DNA of 5,756 nucleotides from JBBDWK01 sp040902885 (GTDB lineage Bacteria; Acidobacteriota; Terriglobia; Bryobacterales; Bryobacteraceae), in assembly GCA_040902885.1 (NCBI GenBank), contig JBBDWK010000028.1, positions 1-5,756 of the forward strand, read 5' to 3'. This document shows positions 1 to 5,755 of the stretch, piece after piece. Within the stretch, counting starts at the first letter, position 1. The number at the start of each line of letters is the position of its first letter. Both the position numbers and the translations under genes were made by a program. Below the pieces are notes generated by a model. That model was not told the origin of the DNA, ran no database searches, and was given only the letters and a program-made list of their open reading frames with translations.

Positions 1-20
1 GTACCGGTTTCAACCGGTGC
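1..20 (+). repeat. Palindromic module A, left copy (ACCGGTT-TC-AACCGGT)
   Basis: Positions 3-18 form a perfect palindrome with 7-nt arms ACCGGTT and AACCGGT around a TC centre. Positions 1 and 20 can also pair, while 2 and 19 make a T-G wobble. In practice it would fold as a 6-bp stem with a TTCA loop (TGAA on the other strand). A near-identical, better-paired copy lies inverted at the far end of the window (5736-5755). The window may cut the element, because it starts right at its edge. It is part of a composite repeat with the two modules at 39-74. No protein is encoded. Its function is unknown; a dispersed REP-like genomic repeat is the simplest reading. Confidence 0.85.
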
Positions 21-38
21 TCTTACGGTGCGCGGAGA

Positions 39-74
39 ATGGGACTGAAGTCCCATGGCCGGCTAAAGCCCGCC
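39..74 (+). repeat. Tandem palindromic modules B and C, left copy, abutting the tyrA stop
   Basis: Two 18-nt palindromes lie back to back. Module B (39-56, ATGGGACTGAAGTCCCAT) is perfect, with 8-nt arms around a GA centre. Module C (57-74, GGCCGGCTAAAGCCCGCC) has one mismatch, between positions 60 and 71. The tyrA stop triplet occupies 75-77, so there is no spacer between gene and repeat. On the tyrA transcript these would form two consecutive short hairpins straight after the stop codon. They lack a following U tract, so they do not look like an intrinsic terminator, though they could stabilise the 3' end of the mRNA. An 18-nt spacer (21-38) separates them from module A. Confidence 0.88.
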
Positions 75-917
75 CTACTCCGTGCGCCGGATTTGCGAGG
101 CGAAGCTGGCCGCCGCGGCAAACTCGCCTGCCATCTGCCGGCTGCGCAAATTCTCCCGCAGGTACTCCAGCTTCTGAATATAGTCGCCGATCGCGCGCTC
201 GACGCAGCCGCTGTTGGTTGCCAGGATGTCGCGCCAGATTTCGTAAGAGCTGAGCGCCAGGCGCGTGGAATCGATCAGGCCCGGTCCCGCCACCTTTAGA
301 TGATCCGTTTCTTTCAGATGCTCGGCTACGGTTGCCGCCAGCGCCGTCGAGGCAAGCTGCGCCAGATGCGAGGTGTAGGAAACCACGCGGTCGTGCTCGG
401 CCGGCGTAAGGACCACCGGAACCGCTCCGATGCGCTCCAGCCAGACGAGAAAGCCGCGCGCGGCCTCGGTTTCCAGCTCGTCCGGCGACTGCGGCGTGAT
501 TACGTAAGTGCGGCCTCGGAAAAGGTCCGCGTCGGCCTCCTCCGCGCCGCGCTTTTCTTTCCCCGCCATCGGGTGACCGCCCAGAAACTGGCAGTTCTCC
601 AGTACGCCCGCGGCTCGCACGATGGCCGCTTTGGTGCTCCCCGCGTCTGTCACCAGCGCATCCGGACGGACCAGTGGGTCCAGGCGGCGCAGCGAGTCGA
701 TGATGCGCCCGATGGATTGCGATAGATAAATCAGGTCCGCCTGCGGAACGGCCTGCTCAAGCGGGAGCGCTTCGTCAATCGCCCCGCGCTCGAGCGCCGC
801 GCGTGAGGCGGCCGGCGAACTGACTCCGATGATCCTGCCGTCGAATCCGTTGCGCTTCAGGGCCAGGCCGAAGGAGCCTCCGATGAGGCCCGCTCCGACT
901 ATGGCCACCGTCCGCAT
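75..917 (-). CDS. tyrA: Prephenate/arogenate dehydrogenase TyrA
   Basis: A 280-residue TyrA that oxidatively decarboxylates prephenate to 4-hydroxyphenylpyruvate, or arogenate to tyrosine, in the cytoplasm. Residues 1-~165 form the Rossmann domain, with the dinucleotide loop GAGLIGGS (8-15), VTDAGSTK (89-96) and GGHPMAG (113-119), where H115 matches the catalytic histidine of the family. The helical C-terminal dimerisation domain carries SYTSHLAQLAS (180-190) and DSTRLA (217-222), whose arginine is the usual substrate-carboxylate contact. No C-terminal ACT domain is present, so direct tyrosine feedback through such a domain is not expected. The second beta strand ends in GVSS (31-34) rather than an acidic residue, which leaves NADP use open. 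The ATG shares one base with the aroF stop (TGATG), implying coupling. No strong Shine-Dalgarno is visible. It is the last gene, and the stop TAG abuts a palindromic repeat. Prephenate versus arogenate specificity cannot be read from the sequence. Confidence 0.95.
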   Translation of the reverse strand: MRTVAIVGAGLIGGSFGLALKRNGFDGRIIGVSSPAASRAALERGAIDEALPLEQAVPQADLIYLSQSIGRIIDSLRRLDPLVRPDALVTDAGSTKAAIVRAAGVLENCQFLGGHPMAGKEKRGAEEADADLFRGRTYVITPQSPDELETEAARGFLVWLERIGAVPVVLTPAEHDRVVSYTSHLAQLASTALAATVAEHLKETDHLKVAGPGLIDSTRLALSSYEIWRDILATNSGCVERAIGDYIQKLEYLRENLRSRQMAGEFAAAASFASQIRRTE

Positions 918-1930
918 CAGATGCAGCGGCCCACGGCCGGCGCAATCATCCGCAACTGCTCCATGAGGGTGTCGAACTGTGCCGGGTGCAGAGACTGCGC
1001 GCCGTCGCTCAAGGCGCGGTCGGGATCGGGATGGACCTCCACCAGCAGACCATCGGCGCCCGCGGCCACGGCGGCGCGCGCCATCGGGGACACCTTATCG
1101 CGGCGGCCGGTGCCGTGCGAGGGGTCGGCGACGATGGGAAGGTGCGACAGCTTCTTCACAACAGGGATGGCGGAAATATCCATCGTGTTGCGCGTGTAGG
1201 TCTCGAACGTGCGAATCCCGCGCTCGCAGAGAATCACGTCGTAATTGCCTCCGGCCAGCAGGTATTCGGCGGAAAGCAGGAGCTCTTCGATGGTGGCGGA
1301 GATGCCGCGTTTCAGCAGCACCGGCTTGCGCATTTTTCCCAGCTCGCGCAGCAGGTTGAAATTCTGCATGTTGCGCGCGCCGACCTGAAGGATGTCGGCG
1401 TAGGTATTGACCAGCGGGATCTGTCCGGCATCCATCACCTCGCTGATCACCAGAAGCCCATTGCGGTCGGCCGCCTCGCGCAGCAGGCGCAGGCCGTCTT
1501 CGCCCAGCCCCTGAAAGCTGTAGGGCGAGCTGCGCGGTTTGAAAGCGCCGCCCCGGATGACCTTCGCTCCCGCGCGGGCCACCTGCTCCGCGGCGCACAG
1601 AATCTGCTCGCGCCCTTCCACGCTGCACGGACCGGCCATCACCACCACCCGGTCGCCGCCGATCTCCACGCCTCCGATCCTGACCACTGTGCCTTCCGGC
1701 CGGAAGCTCCGGCTGGCGAGCTTATACGGAGAACCGATGCGATGGGCCTCTTTGACCCCGTCGAGCACTTCGAATACCGCCGGATCCACATCGGCCCTCC
1801 CGCCCACGCCCCCTATGAGGGTGTGGACCACGCCCGTGGATCGGTGCGCATCGTAGCCCAAAGCCACCATCCTGTCGATGATGCCCTGTATCTGGACTTC
1901 GCTTGCGCCCTCCTGCATTACAACCAACAT
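917..1930 (-). CDS. aroF: 3-deoxy-7-phosphoheptulonate (DAHP) synthase, type I-beta with N-terminal ferredoxin-like/ACT-like domain
   Basis: A 337-residue DAHP synthase that condenses phosphoenolpyruvate and erythrose-4-phosphate, the committed entry to the shikimate pathway. Residues 1-~68 form the small ferredoxin-like regulatory domain, and the TIM barrel follows. Motifs are GPCSVE (100-105), KPRSSPYSFQG (131-141), GARNMQNF (184-191), LKRG (206-209), CERGIRTFETY (235-245), DPSHGTGRRD (269-278) and EVHPDPD (298-304). The metal ligands of the Thermotoga maritima enzyme (Cys102, His272, Glu298, Asp309) are found here at the same numbers, and the length is essentially that of the family. In that family the N-terminal domain mediates inhibition by tyrosine and phenylalanine, so similar control is likely. 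The ATG abuts the TAA of the preceding chorismate mutase gene, with a strong GGAGGA inside that gene. The next gene, tyrA, overlaps by one base. Confidence 0.97.
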   Translation of the reverse strand: MLVVMQEGASEVQIQGIIDRMVALGYDAHRSTGVVHTLIGGVGGRADVDPAVFEVLDGVKEAHRIGSPYKLASRSFRPEGTVVRIGGVEIGGDRVVVMAGPCSVEGREQILCAAEQVARAGAKVIRGGAFKPRSSPYSFQGLGEDGLRLLREAADRNGLLVISEVMDAGQIPLVNTYADILQVGARNMQNFNLLRELGKMRKPVLLKRGISATIEELLLSAEYLLAGGNYDVILCERGIRTFETYTRNTMDISAIPVVKKLSHLPIVADPSHGTGRRDKVSPMARAAVAAGADGLLVEVHPDPDRALSDGAQSLHPAQFDTLMEQLRMIAPAVGRCI

Positions 1931-2227
1931 TTACGAGTTTTCCTCCATGCGGACACGCTGCACCACGCGCATCTCGTCGATGATTCTTTCGAACACCCGG
2001 CGCACCGCCTCACCGGGCAGCGGTCCGGAGTTATTCGCCGTTACGTTGCGGAAGACTTCGTCCTCCCGCCGGGGCTCGTAGATCGGGAGGTGCACCTGCT
2101 GTTTGATCCGCCCGATCTCCGCCACGATTCTCGTACGCTCGTTCAAGAGCTCGAGAATGCGGAGGTCCACCGCATCAATGCGCTCCCTGCACTCCGCGAG
2201 CGCCTCCATCGCGTGCTCTTCGCTCAT
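1931..2227 (-). CDS. aroQ: Chorismate mutase, AroQ class (stand-alone)
   Basis: A 98-residue all-helical AroQ chorismate mutase that rearranges chorismate to prephenate, feeding TyrA two genes on. Aligned by eye to the E. coli CM-P domain, the active-site residues are present: R14 (E. coli R11, in CRERIDAVD), R31 (R28, in LLNER), K42 (K39, in GRIKQ), E51 near D48, E55 (E52, in RRED) and Q90 (Q88). Thus both transition-state-binding arginines and the lysine are kept, and E51 is a conservative change. There is no signal peptide and no fused dehydratase, dehydrogenase or DAHP synthase domain. The ATG overlaps the trpA stop as ATGA. The second methionine (residue 7) is an alternative start, but the overlap and a modest purine-rich stretch upstream favour the first. 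The following aroF starts at the base after the stop. Close adjacency of these two proteins recalls AroQ-DAHP synthase fusions in other bacteria. Confidence 0.94.
   Translation of the reverse strand: MSEEHAMEALAECRERIDAVDLRILELLNERTRIVAEIGRIKQQVHLPIYEPRREDEVFRNVTANNSGPLPGEAVRRVFERIIDEMRVVQRVRMEENS
1941..1946 (-). promoter_or_regulatory. Ribosome binding site of aroF (GGAGGA)
   Basis: GGAGGA lies on the minus strand inside the last codons of the chorismate mutase gene, 10 nt before the aroF ATG at 1930. It is the strongest Shine-Dalgarno match in the window. It fixes the aroF start and suggests that aroF is translated at a good rate even though the two genes abut. Confidence 0.75.
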
Positions 2228-3048
2228 GCTTTGGCCGCCTCTAATCCATGTTTCAATTCCCGGATAAAGGACTCCAGTTGAATTTCGAGCGAAGGATTGT
2301 CCGCATTCCGCTCGATCAAGCTCATAATAGCGCTGCCCACGACCACCGCCTCCGCTTGCCGGCCCAGCTCGGCCACATGCTCGGGACGCGAGACGCCGAA
2401 ACCCACCGCCAACGGCAGATTGGTGACGGCGCGTGTCGCATCGATGAGCGGCGCCACCGTGGCGGAGAGCGTATCGCGCTCGCCGGTGACGCCGGTTCGC
2501 GAGACCAGGTACACGAAACCGGTCGAATACTGAGCCACCAGCTTCAAGCGCCGCGCGGTGCTGGTGGGCGCCACCAGAAAGACGGTGTCCAGGTTGTGGC
2601 GCCGCATCGCGTCCACATACTGGCCGGCTTCTTCCACGCTGGCGTCGGTGAGCAGACAGCCGTCGATGCCGGCCTGGGCCGCGTCGCGGGCCAGCGGTTC
2701 CAGGCCGTAGCGCAGCACCGGATTCAGGTAGGTGAACAGGAGCAGCGGCAGTTCGGAGCGTTCGCGCACGCAGGCGGCGATCTCGAGCACCTTGCGCAAA
2801 GTAACGCCGGCCTTCAAGGCGCGCTCGCCGGCGCGCTGGATTACGGGGCCGTCCGCGATGGGGTCGGAGAACGGCACGCCCAGCTCGACGATGTCCGCCC
2901 CTCCGCGCACGAGGGCTTCTATCAGCGCGGGAGTGCGATCCGGCGAGGGATCGCCTGCGGTGATGTATGCGACCAGCCCTTTGCGGCCGTTCTTTTTGAG
3001 CCGCTCGAAGGTTGCGCCGATCCTCGTGGATAGCATGTCAGCCCGCAT
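2224..3048 (-). CDS. trpA: Tryptophan synthase alpha subunit TrpA
   Basis: A 274-residue TIM-barrel protein that cleaves indole-3-glycerol phosphate to indole and glyceraldehyde-3-phosphate, passing indole to TrpB within the alpha2-beta2 complex. Key motifs are YITAGDPS (28-35) and VELGVPFSDPIADGPVIQ (54-71), containing the catalytic E55 and D66 (Salmonella Glu49 and Asp60). Then come TYLNPV (106-111), SRTGVTG (183-189, the mobile loop) and GFGVS (216-220), followed by VVGSAI (236-241) for phosphate binding. The usual D-L/V-P-V-E-E motif reads TDASVEE (134-140) here, so the proline is replaced by serine. The first ATG overlaps trpB by 11 nt and has GGA a few bases upstream. A second ATG at 3036 (residue 5) would start one base after the trpB stop and also fits family N-termini, so the start is uncertain by four codons. 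The stop overlaps the next start as ATGA. Confidence 0.97.
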   Translation of the reverse strand: MRADMLSTRIGATFERLKKNGRKGLVAYITAGDPSPDRTPALIEALVRGGADIVELGVPFSDPIADGPVIQRAGERALKAGVTLRKVLEIAACVRERSELPLLLFTYLNPVLRYGLEPLARDAAQAGIDGCLLTDASVEEAGQYVDAMRRHNLDTVFLVAPTSTARRLKLVAQYSTGFVYLVSRTGVTGERDTLSATVAPLIDATRAVTNLPLAVGFGVSRPEHVAELGRQAEAVVVGSAIMSLIERNADNPSLEIQLESFIRELKHGLEAAKA

Positions 3049-4249
3049 CCAGTTCCGGAAATCTTTCGCGATAGATATCGATGTCCTTGTCGCCGCGGCC
3101 GGAGAGGCTGACCACGAAGACGCGGCCGCGGGCCTGGGGGGCGCGGGTCAAAGCTTCAGCCACGGCGTGCGCGGATTCGAGCGCCGGAATCAGCCCTTCG
3201 GTGCGCGAGAGCAGCAGCGCGGCATCGAGCGCCTGGCCGTCGCCGGCCGAAACGTATTCCGCGCGCTTGCAATCGTGCAGCCAGGCATGTTCGGGTCCGA
3301 CGGACGCATAGTCCAGACCGGCCGAGACCGAGTGTGTCGCCGCGATCTGCCCGTCGTCATCCTGAAGCACATAGCTGTGCGCGCCGTGCAGCACGCCGGG
3401 CGCGCCGCCGGAAAAGCGGGCTGCGTGCCGGCCCAGCGCGGGACCCGTCCCCCCGGCTTCCACCCCTAACAGTTGGACTTCGGCGTCGGGGATGAAGGTG
3501 TGAAAGATGCCGATGGCGTTGCTGCCGCCGCCCACGCACGCGATGACGCAATCCGGCAGGCCGCCTTCGGCCTCCAGAATCTGCGCGCGGGCCTCCTCGC
3601 CGATCACGCGATGAAAATCGCGCACCATCATAGGATAGGGGTGCGATCCCAGGGCGGAGCCGAGCAGGTAGTGCGTGCCCGCTACGTTGGTCACCCAGTC
3701 GCGCATGGCTTCGCTGATGGCGTCCTTCAGCGTGCGGCTGCCATTGTTGACGCCCACCACCTTCGCGCCGAGCAGGCGCATGCGGAAGACGTTCAACCGC
3801 TGGCGGCGCATGTCTTCCTCCCCCATGTACACCACGCATTCCAGGCCGAACAAGGCGCACACCGTGGCCGTAGCCACGCCGTGCTGGCCCGCGCCCGTTT
3901 CCGCGATGATGCGCTTCTTGCCCATGCGCCTCGCGAGCAGCGCCTGGCCGATGCAGTTGTTGATCTTGTGCGCGCCGGTGTGCAGCAGATCTTCGCGCTT
4001 GAAGTAGATGCGCGCCCCGCCGAGCGATTCCGAGAGACGGCGCGCGTAGTAAAGGGGGGTCGGCCGGCCGGCGTACGTCCGAAGCAATTGGCTTAGTTCG
4101 GCAAAAAACGCCGGATCTTCGCGCGCTTCGCGATAGGCATTTTCCAGCTCTTCGAGCGGCGCCATCAGAACTTCGGGAACGTAGCGTCCGCCGTAGGGTC
4201 CGAAGTGACCGCCGCTATCGGGCTGAACGCCGGTGGATTGAGAACTCAT
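3038..4249 (-). CDS. trpB: Tryptophan synthase beta subunit TrpB
   Basis: A 403-residue PLP enzyme of the TrpB1 type that joins indole and serine to make tryptophan. N-terminal FGPYGGRYVPE (16-26) is the family signature. GRPTPLYYA (61-69) and KREDLLHTGAHKINN (84-98) follow, with K95 as the PLP Schiff-base lysine. AETGAGQHG (116-124) carries the catalytic E117 (Salmonella Glu109). GGGSNA (240-245) binds the PLP phosphate, D313 in SAGLDYASVGPEH matches the Salmonella Asp305 that helps close the active site, and S382 in SLSGRGDKD is the residue next to the PLP ring nitrogen. No residue needed for catalysis is missing, and the length is standard. The ATG overlaps the trpF stop as ATGA, and a GAGGA element precedes it by 9 nt. 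The downstream neighbour trpA encodes its partner subunit, as expected for a complex assembled from a coupled mRNA. Confidence 0.98.
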   Translation of the reverse strand: MSSQSTGVQPDSGGHFGPYGGRYVPEVLMAPLEELENAYREAREDPAFFAELSQLLRTYAGRPTPLYYARRLSESLGGARIYFKREDLLHTGAHKINNCIGQALLARRMGKKRIIAETGAGQHGVATATVCALFGLECVVYMGEEDMRRQRLNVFRMRLLGAKVVGVNNGSRTLKDAISEAMRDWVTNVAGTHYLLGSALGSHPYPMMVRDFHRVIGEEARAQILEAEGGLPDCVIACVGGGSNAIGIFHTFIPDAEVQLLGVEAGGTGPALGRHAARFSGGAPGVLHGAHSYVLQDDDGQIAATHSVSAGLDYASVGPEHAWLHDCKRAEYVSAGDGQALDAALLLSRTEGLIPALESAHAVAEALTRAPQARGRVFVVSLSGRGDKDIDIYRERFPELDAG

Positions 4250-4836
4250 ATGGGGTCTTCCTCGAGTGCCGCTTTCAGGAACCGCGCCATTTTCGCGTGG
4301 TCCTTCTTTCCAGGCGAGACTTCCAGCCGGGAGGAAGCGTCCACCCCCCAGGGCCGGGCGGCACGGATGGCCTCGCGAACATTATCCGGGTCCAGCCCGC
4401 CGGCGACAACAATCCGCTTCGTCTTCCCGGCGGCCAGCGCCCAGTCGAAGGACTGGCCGTTCGCCGGTCCGTCGAGAAGCACGGCTTCGGCGGGGCACAA
4501 TTCGATATGCGCGGCGTCCAGTTCCTTGCGCACCCGAAAGGCCTTCCATACCCGTAGGCCTTCCGGATAGTCCGCGGGCTGCTCCTCGCCGTGCAACTGC
4601 ACCACGTCCAGCCCTAGACGCAGGGCGATCTTGCTCACGCAATCGGCTGCCCGGTTCACGAAAACTCCCACCTTCCAGACATCGGAAGGCAGCGCCTGGC
4701 AGATGGGCAGGGCGTCTTTGGGAAGGATAGAGCGCGGGCTCTCCGGATGAAACACGAAGCCGATGGCGGTCGCGCCCAGCGCGGCAGCCGCCAGCGCATC
4801 TTCGCGATTCGTGATGCCGCAAATCTTTACTACCAT
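4246..4836 (-). CDS. trpF: Phosphoribosylanthranilate isomerase TrpF
   Basis: A 196-residue TIM-barrel isomerase that converts N-(5-phosphoribosyl)anthranilate to the carboxyphenylamino-deoxyribulose phosphate used by TrpC. The start MVVKICGITN holds C6, the expected general base (Cys7 in Thermotoga), and D122 in LLDG is the expected general acid (Asp126 there). GFVFHPESPR (26-35), VGVFVN (56-61) and VQLHGEE (79-85) are standard. VVAGGLDPDN (143-152) and GVDASSRLE (164-172) with PGKKD (175-179) form the phosphate-binding end. In many homologues the 164-172 segment reads GVDVSSGVE, so R170 in place of glycine is a variant. The ATG lies 19 nt after the trpC stop, with only a weak purine-rich element before it; this is the only true gap between genes of the operon. 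The stop overlaps the trpB ATG. Confidence 0.96.
   Translation of the reverse strand: MVVKICGITNREDALAAAALGATAIGFVFHPESPRSILPKDALPICQALPSDVWKVGVFVNRAADCVSKIALRLGLDVVQLHGEEQPADYPEGLRVWKAFRVRKELDAAHIELCPAEAVLLDGPANGQSFDWALAAGKTKRIVVAGGLDPDNVREAIRAARPWGVDASSRLEVSPGKKDHAKMARFLKAALEEDPI
4259..4263 (-). promoter_or_regulatory. Ribosome binding site of trpB (GAGGA)
   Basis: GAGGA on the minus strand lies 9 nt before the trpB ATG, inside the trpF coding end. It supports the ATG at 4249 that overlaps the trpF stop. Confidence 0.65.
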
Positions 4837-4855
4837 AACCCGCTTCGCCTGACCA

Positions 4856-5641
4856 TCATGCCCGCAACGCCTTCAACGCGGCTGCCGGATCGGCCGTCTT
4901 CATGAGATGCTCGCCCACCAAAAACGCCTGGAAACCGGCCTCCTGCAAGCGGCGCACGTCCTCCGCCGAATGAATTCCGCTCTCGCTGACCTTGACCGCG
5001 TCCGATGGAATGCGCGCGGCAAGCGCCAGCGAAGTCTCAAGCGTTACTTGAAAAGTGTTCAGATCGCGGTTGTTAACTCCCACGATTTCAGCGCCGGAAG
5101 CGAGAGCGCGTTCCAGCTCGAGGCCGTCGTGTACCTCGACCAGAGCGGCCATGCGGAACTCCGCCGCCAGAGAGCGAAGCCGCCGGAGCGCGTGCTCATC
5201 GAGCAGAGCGGCTATCAGCAGGATAGCATCGGCGCCGTGAGCGGCAGCTTCCACCACATGGATCTCCTCCAGGGTGAAATCCTTCCGGAGGACCGGCAGG
5301 TTGGTAGCGGCGCGAGCGGCTTCGAGATCCGCGAGGCTGCCTTGAAAGAAGTGCTCGTCGGTAAGGACAGAGAGAGCAGACGCTCCTCCGCTTTCGTACT
5401 GCCGGGCGATGCGCACGGGATCGAAGTCTGTGGAAAGAATGCCCTTGCTGGGCGACGCCTTCTTTACTTCGGCGATGATGGCCGGCGGCGAGGCGAGCAG
5501 CGAGGCACGGAAGTCGCGTCGCCCATTCACGCCCAATTCGGCTCGCGTCCCCAATGCGTCACGGCTGGCTCGCAATTGGGCAAGCTCCTCGCGTTTTCGC
5601 TCGACAATGCGCGACAGAATGGTGGGGACCGTGTGAGTCAA
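4856..5641 (-). CDS. trpC: Indole-3-glycerol phosphate synthase TrpC
   Basis: A TIM-barrel decarboxylase/cyclase that makes indole-3-glycerol phosphate from the TrpF product. Numbered from the longest frame (ATG at 5707, 283 residues), catalytic residues of the Sulfolobus enzyme are all present: E80 and K82 in IIAEVKKASPSKG, K142 in LRKDFT, E191 in LVEVHDG, N212 in VNNRDLNTF and E242 in SESGIH. EHLMK near the C-terminus is also typical. The family-like sequence begins at VPTILSRIVERKREE, about residue 28. The first 13 residues of the long frame are encoded by the palindromic repeat at 5672-5707. I therefore prefer the TTG at 5641, giving 262 codons including the stop and 261 residues, the usual length. 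Neither start has a convincing Shine-Dalgarno, so the ATG at 5707 remains possible. It is the first gene seen in the operon. No TrpF or TrpD fusion is present. Confidence 0.93.
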   Translation of the reverse strand: MTHTVPTILSRIVERKREELAQLRASRDALGTRAELGVNGRRDFRASLLASPPAIIAEVKKASPSKGILSTDFDPVRIARQYESGGASALSVLTDEHFFQGSLADLEAARAATNLPVLRKDFTLEEIHVVEAAAHGADAILLIAALLDEHALRRLRSLAAEFRMAALVEVHDGLELERALASGAEIVGVNNRDLNTFQVTLETSLALAARIPSDAVKVSESGIHSAEDVRRLQEAGFQAFLVGEHLMKTADPAAALKALRA

Positions 5642-5671
5642 CTGATGTTCTATGTTATCAAAGTAGAGTGG

Positions 5672-5707
5672 GGTGGGCTTCAGCCCGCCATGGGACTTCA
5701 GTCCCAT
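5672..5707 (-). repeat. Tandem palindromic modules C and B, right copy, upstream of trpC
   Basis: Module C occupies 5672-5689 (GGTGGGCTTCAGCCCGCC, one imperfect pair between 5674 and 5687) and module B occupies 5690-5707 (ATGGGACTTCAGTCCCAT, perfect 8-nt arms). Module B is identical to the left copy at 39-56, and module C differs by a few bases. The order relative to the left end is inverted, so the two composites point toward each other. Read on the minus strand, this element contains the in-frame ATG of the long trpC frame and encodes MGLKSHGGLKPT. It lies 30 nt before the preferred TTG start of trpC, so it falls in the leader region, and two hairpins could form in the trpC mRNA if transcription starts upstream. 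Confidence 0.88.
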
Positions 5708-5735
5708 TTCTCTTGTGCGCTATCAAAATCATTCG

Positions 5736-5755
5736 GCACCGGTTGAAACCGGTGC
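5736..5755 (-). repeat. Palindromic module A, right copy
   Basis: GCACCGGTTGAAACCGGTGC is a perfect palindrome with 9-nt arms around a GA centre. It is the inverted, better-paired counterpart of the module at 1-20. A 28-nt spacer (5708-5735) separates it from module B, compared with 18 nt on the left, and the two spacers are not obviously alike. It ends one base before the window edge, so the element or a larger array may continue outside. Confidence 0.85.

Noticed and set aside
39..74. Intrinsic terminator of the operon
   Set aside because: Hairpins follow the tyrA stop, but on the minus strand they are followed by mixed sequence with no U tract, and the same modules also occur upstream of trpC.
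1..74. CRISPR array
   Set aside because: The modules are few, self-complementary, of different sequence and directly abutting, without regular spacers or cas genes.
39..299. Plus-strand frame starting MGLKSHG at the left repeat
   Set aside because: Its start is the repeat itself and the rest is antisense to the tyrA 3' end; it is a repeat-derived artefact.
986..2281. 431-codon open frame on the plus strand, antisense to aroF and the chorismate mutase gene
   Set aside because: It mirrors well-supported genes, its translation shows no recognisable domain, and it is rich in His/Ala/Arg as expected from the complement of GC-rich codons.
2248..3033. 261-codon plus-strand frame covering nearly all of trpA
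   Set aside because: It is a shadow of trpA codon bias; no motif is visible and trpA is unambiguous.
4907..5746. 279-codon plus-strand frame opposite trpC, running through the right repeat
   Set aside because: It is antisense to trpC catalytic motifs and extends into palindromic repeat sequence; no protein family features are visible.
1..5755. Composite transposon carrying the operon
   Set aside because: The inverted flanks are only short palindromes with unequal spacers; no transposase lies inside, and the cargo is core biosynthesis. Dispersed repeats are simpler.
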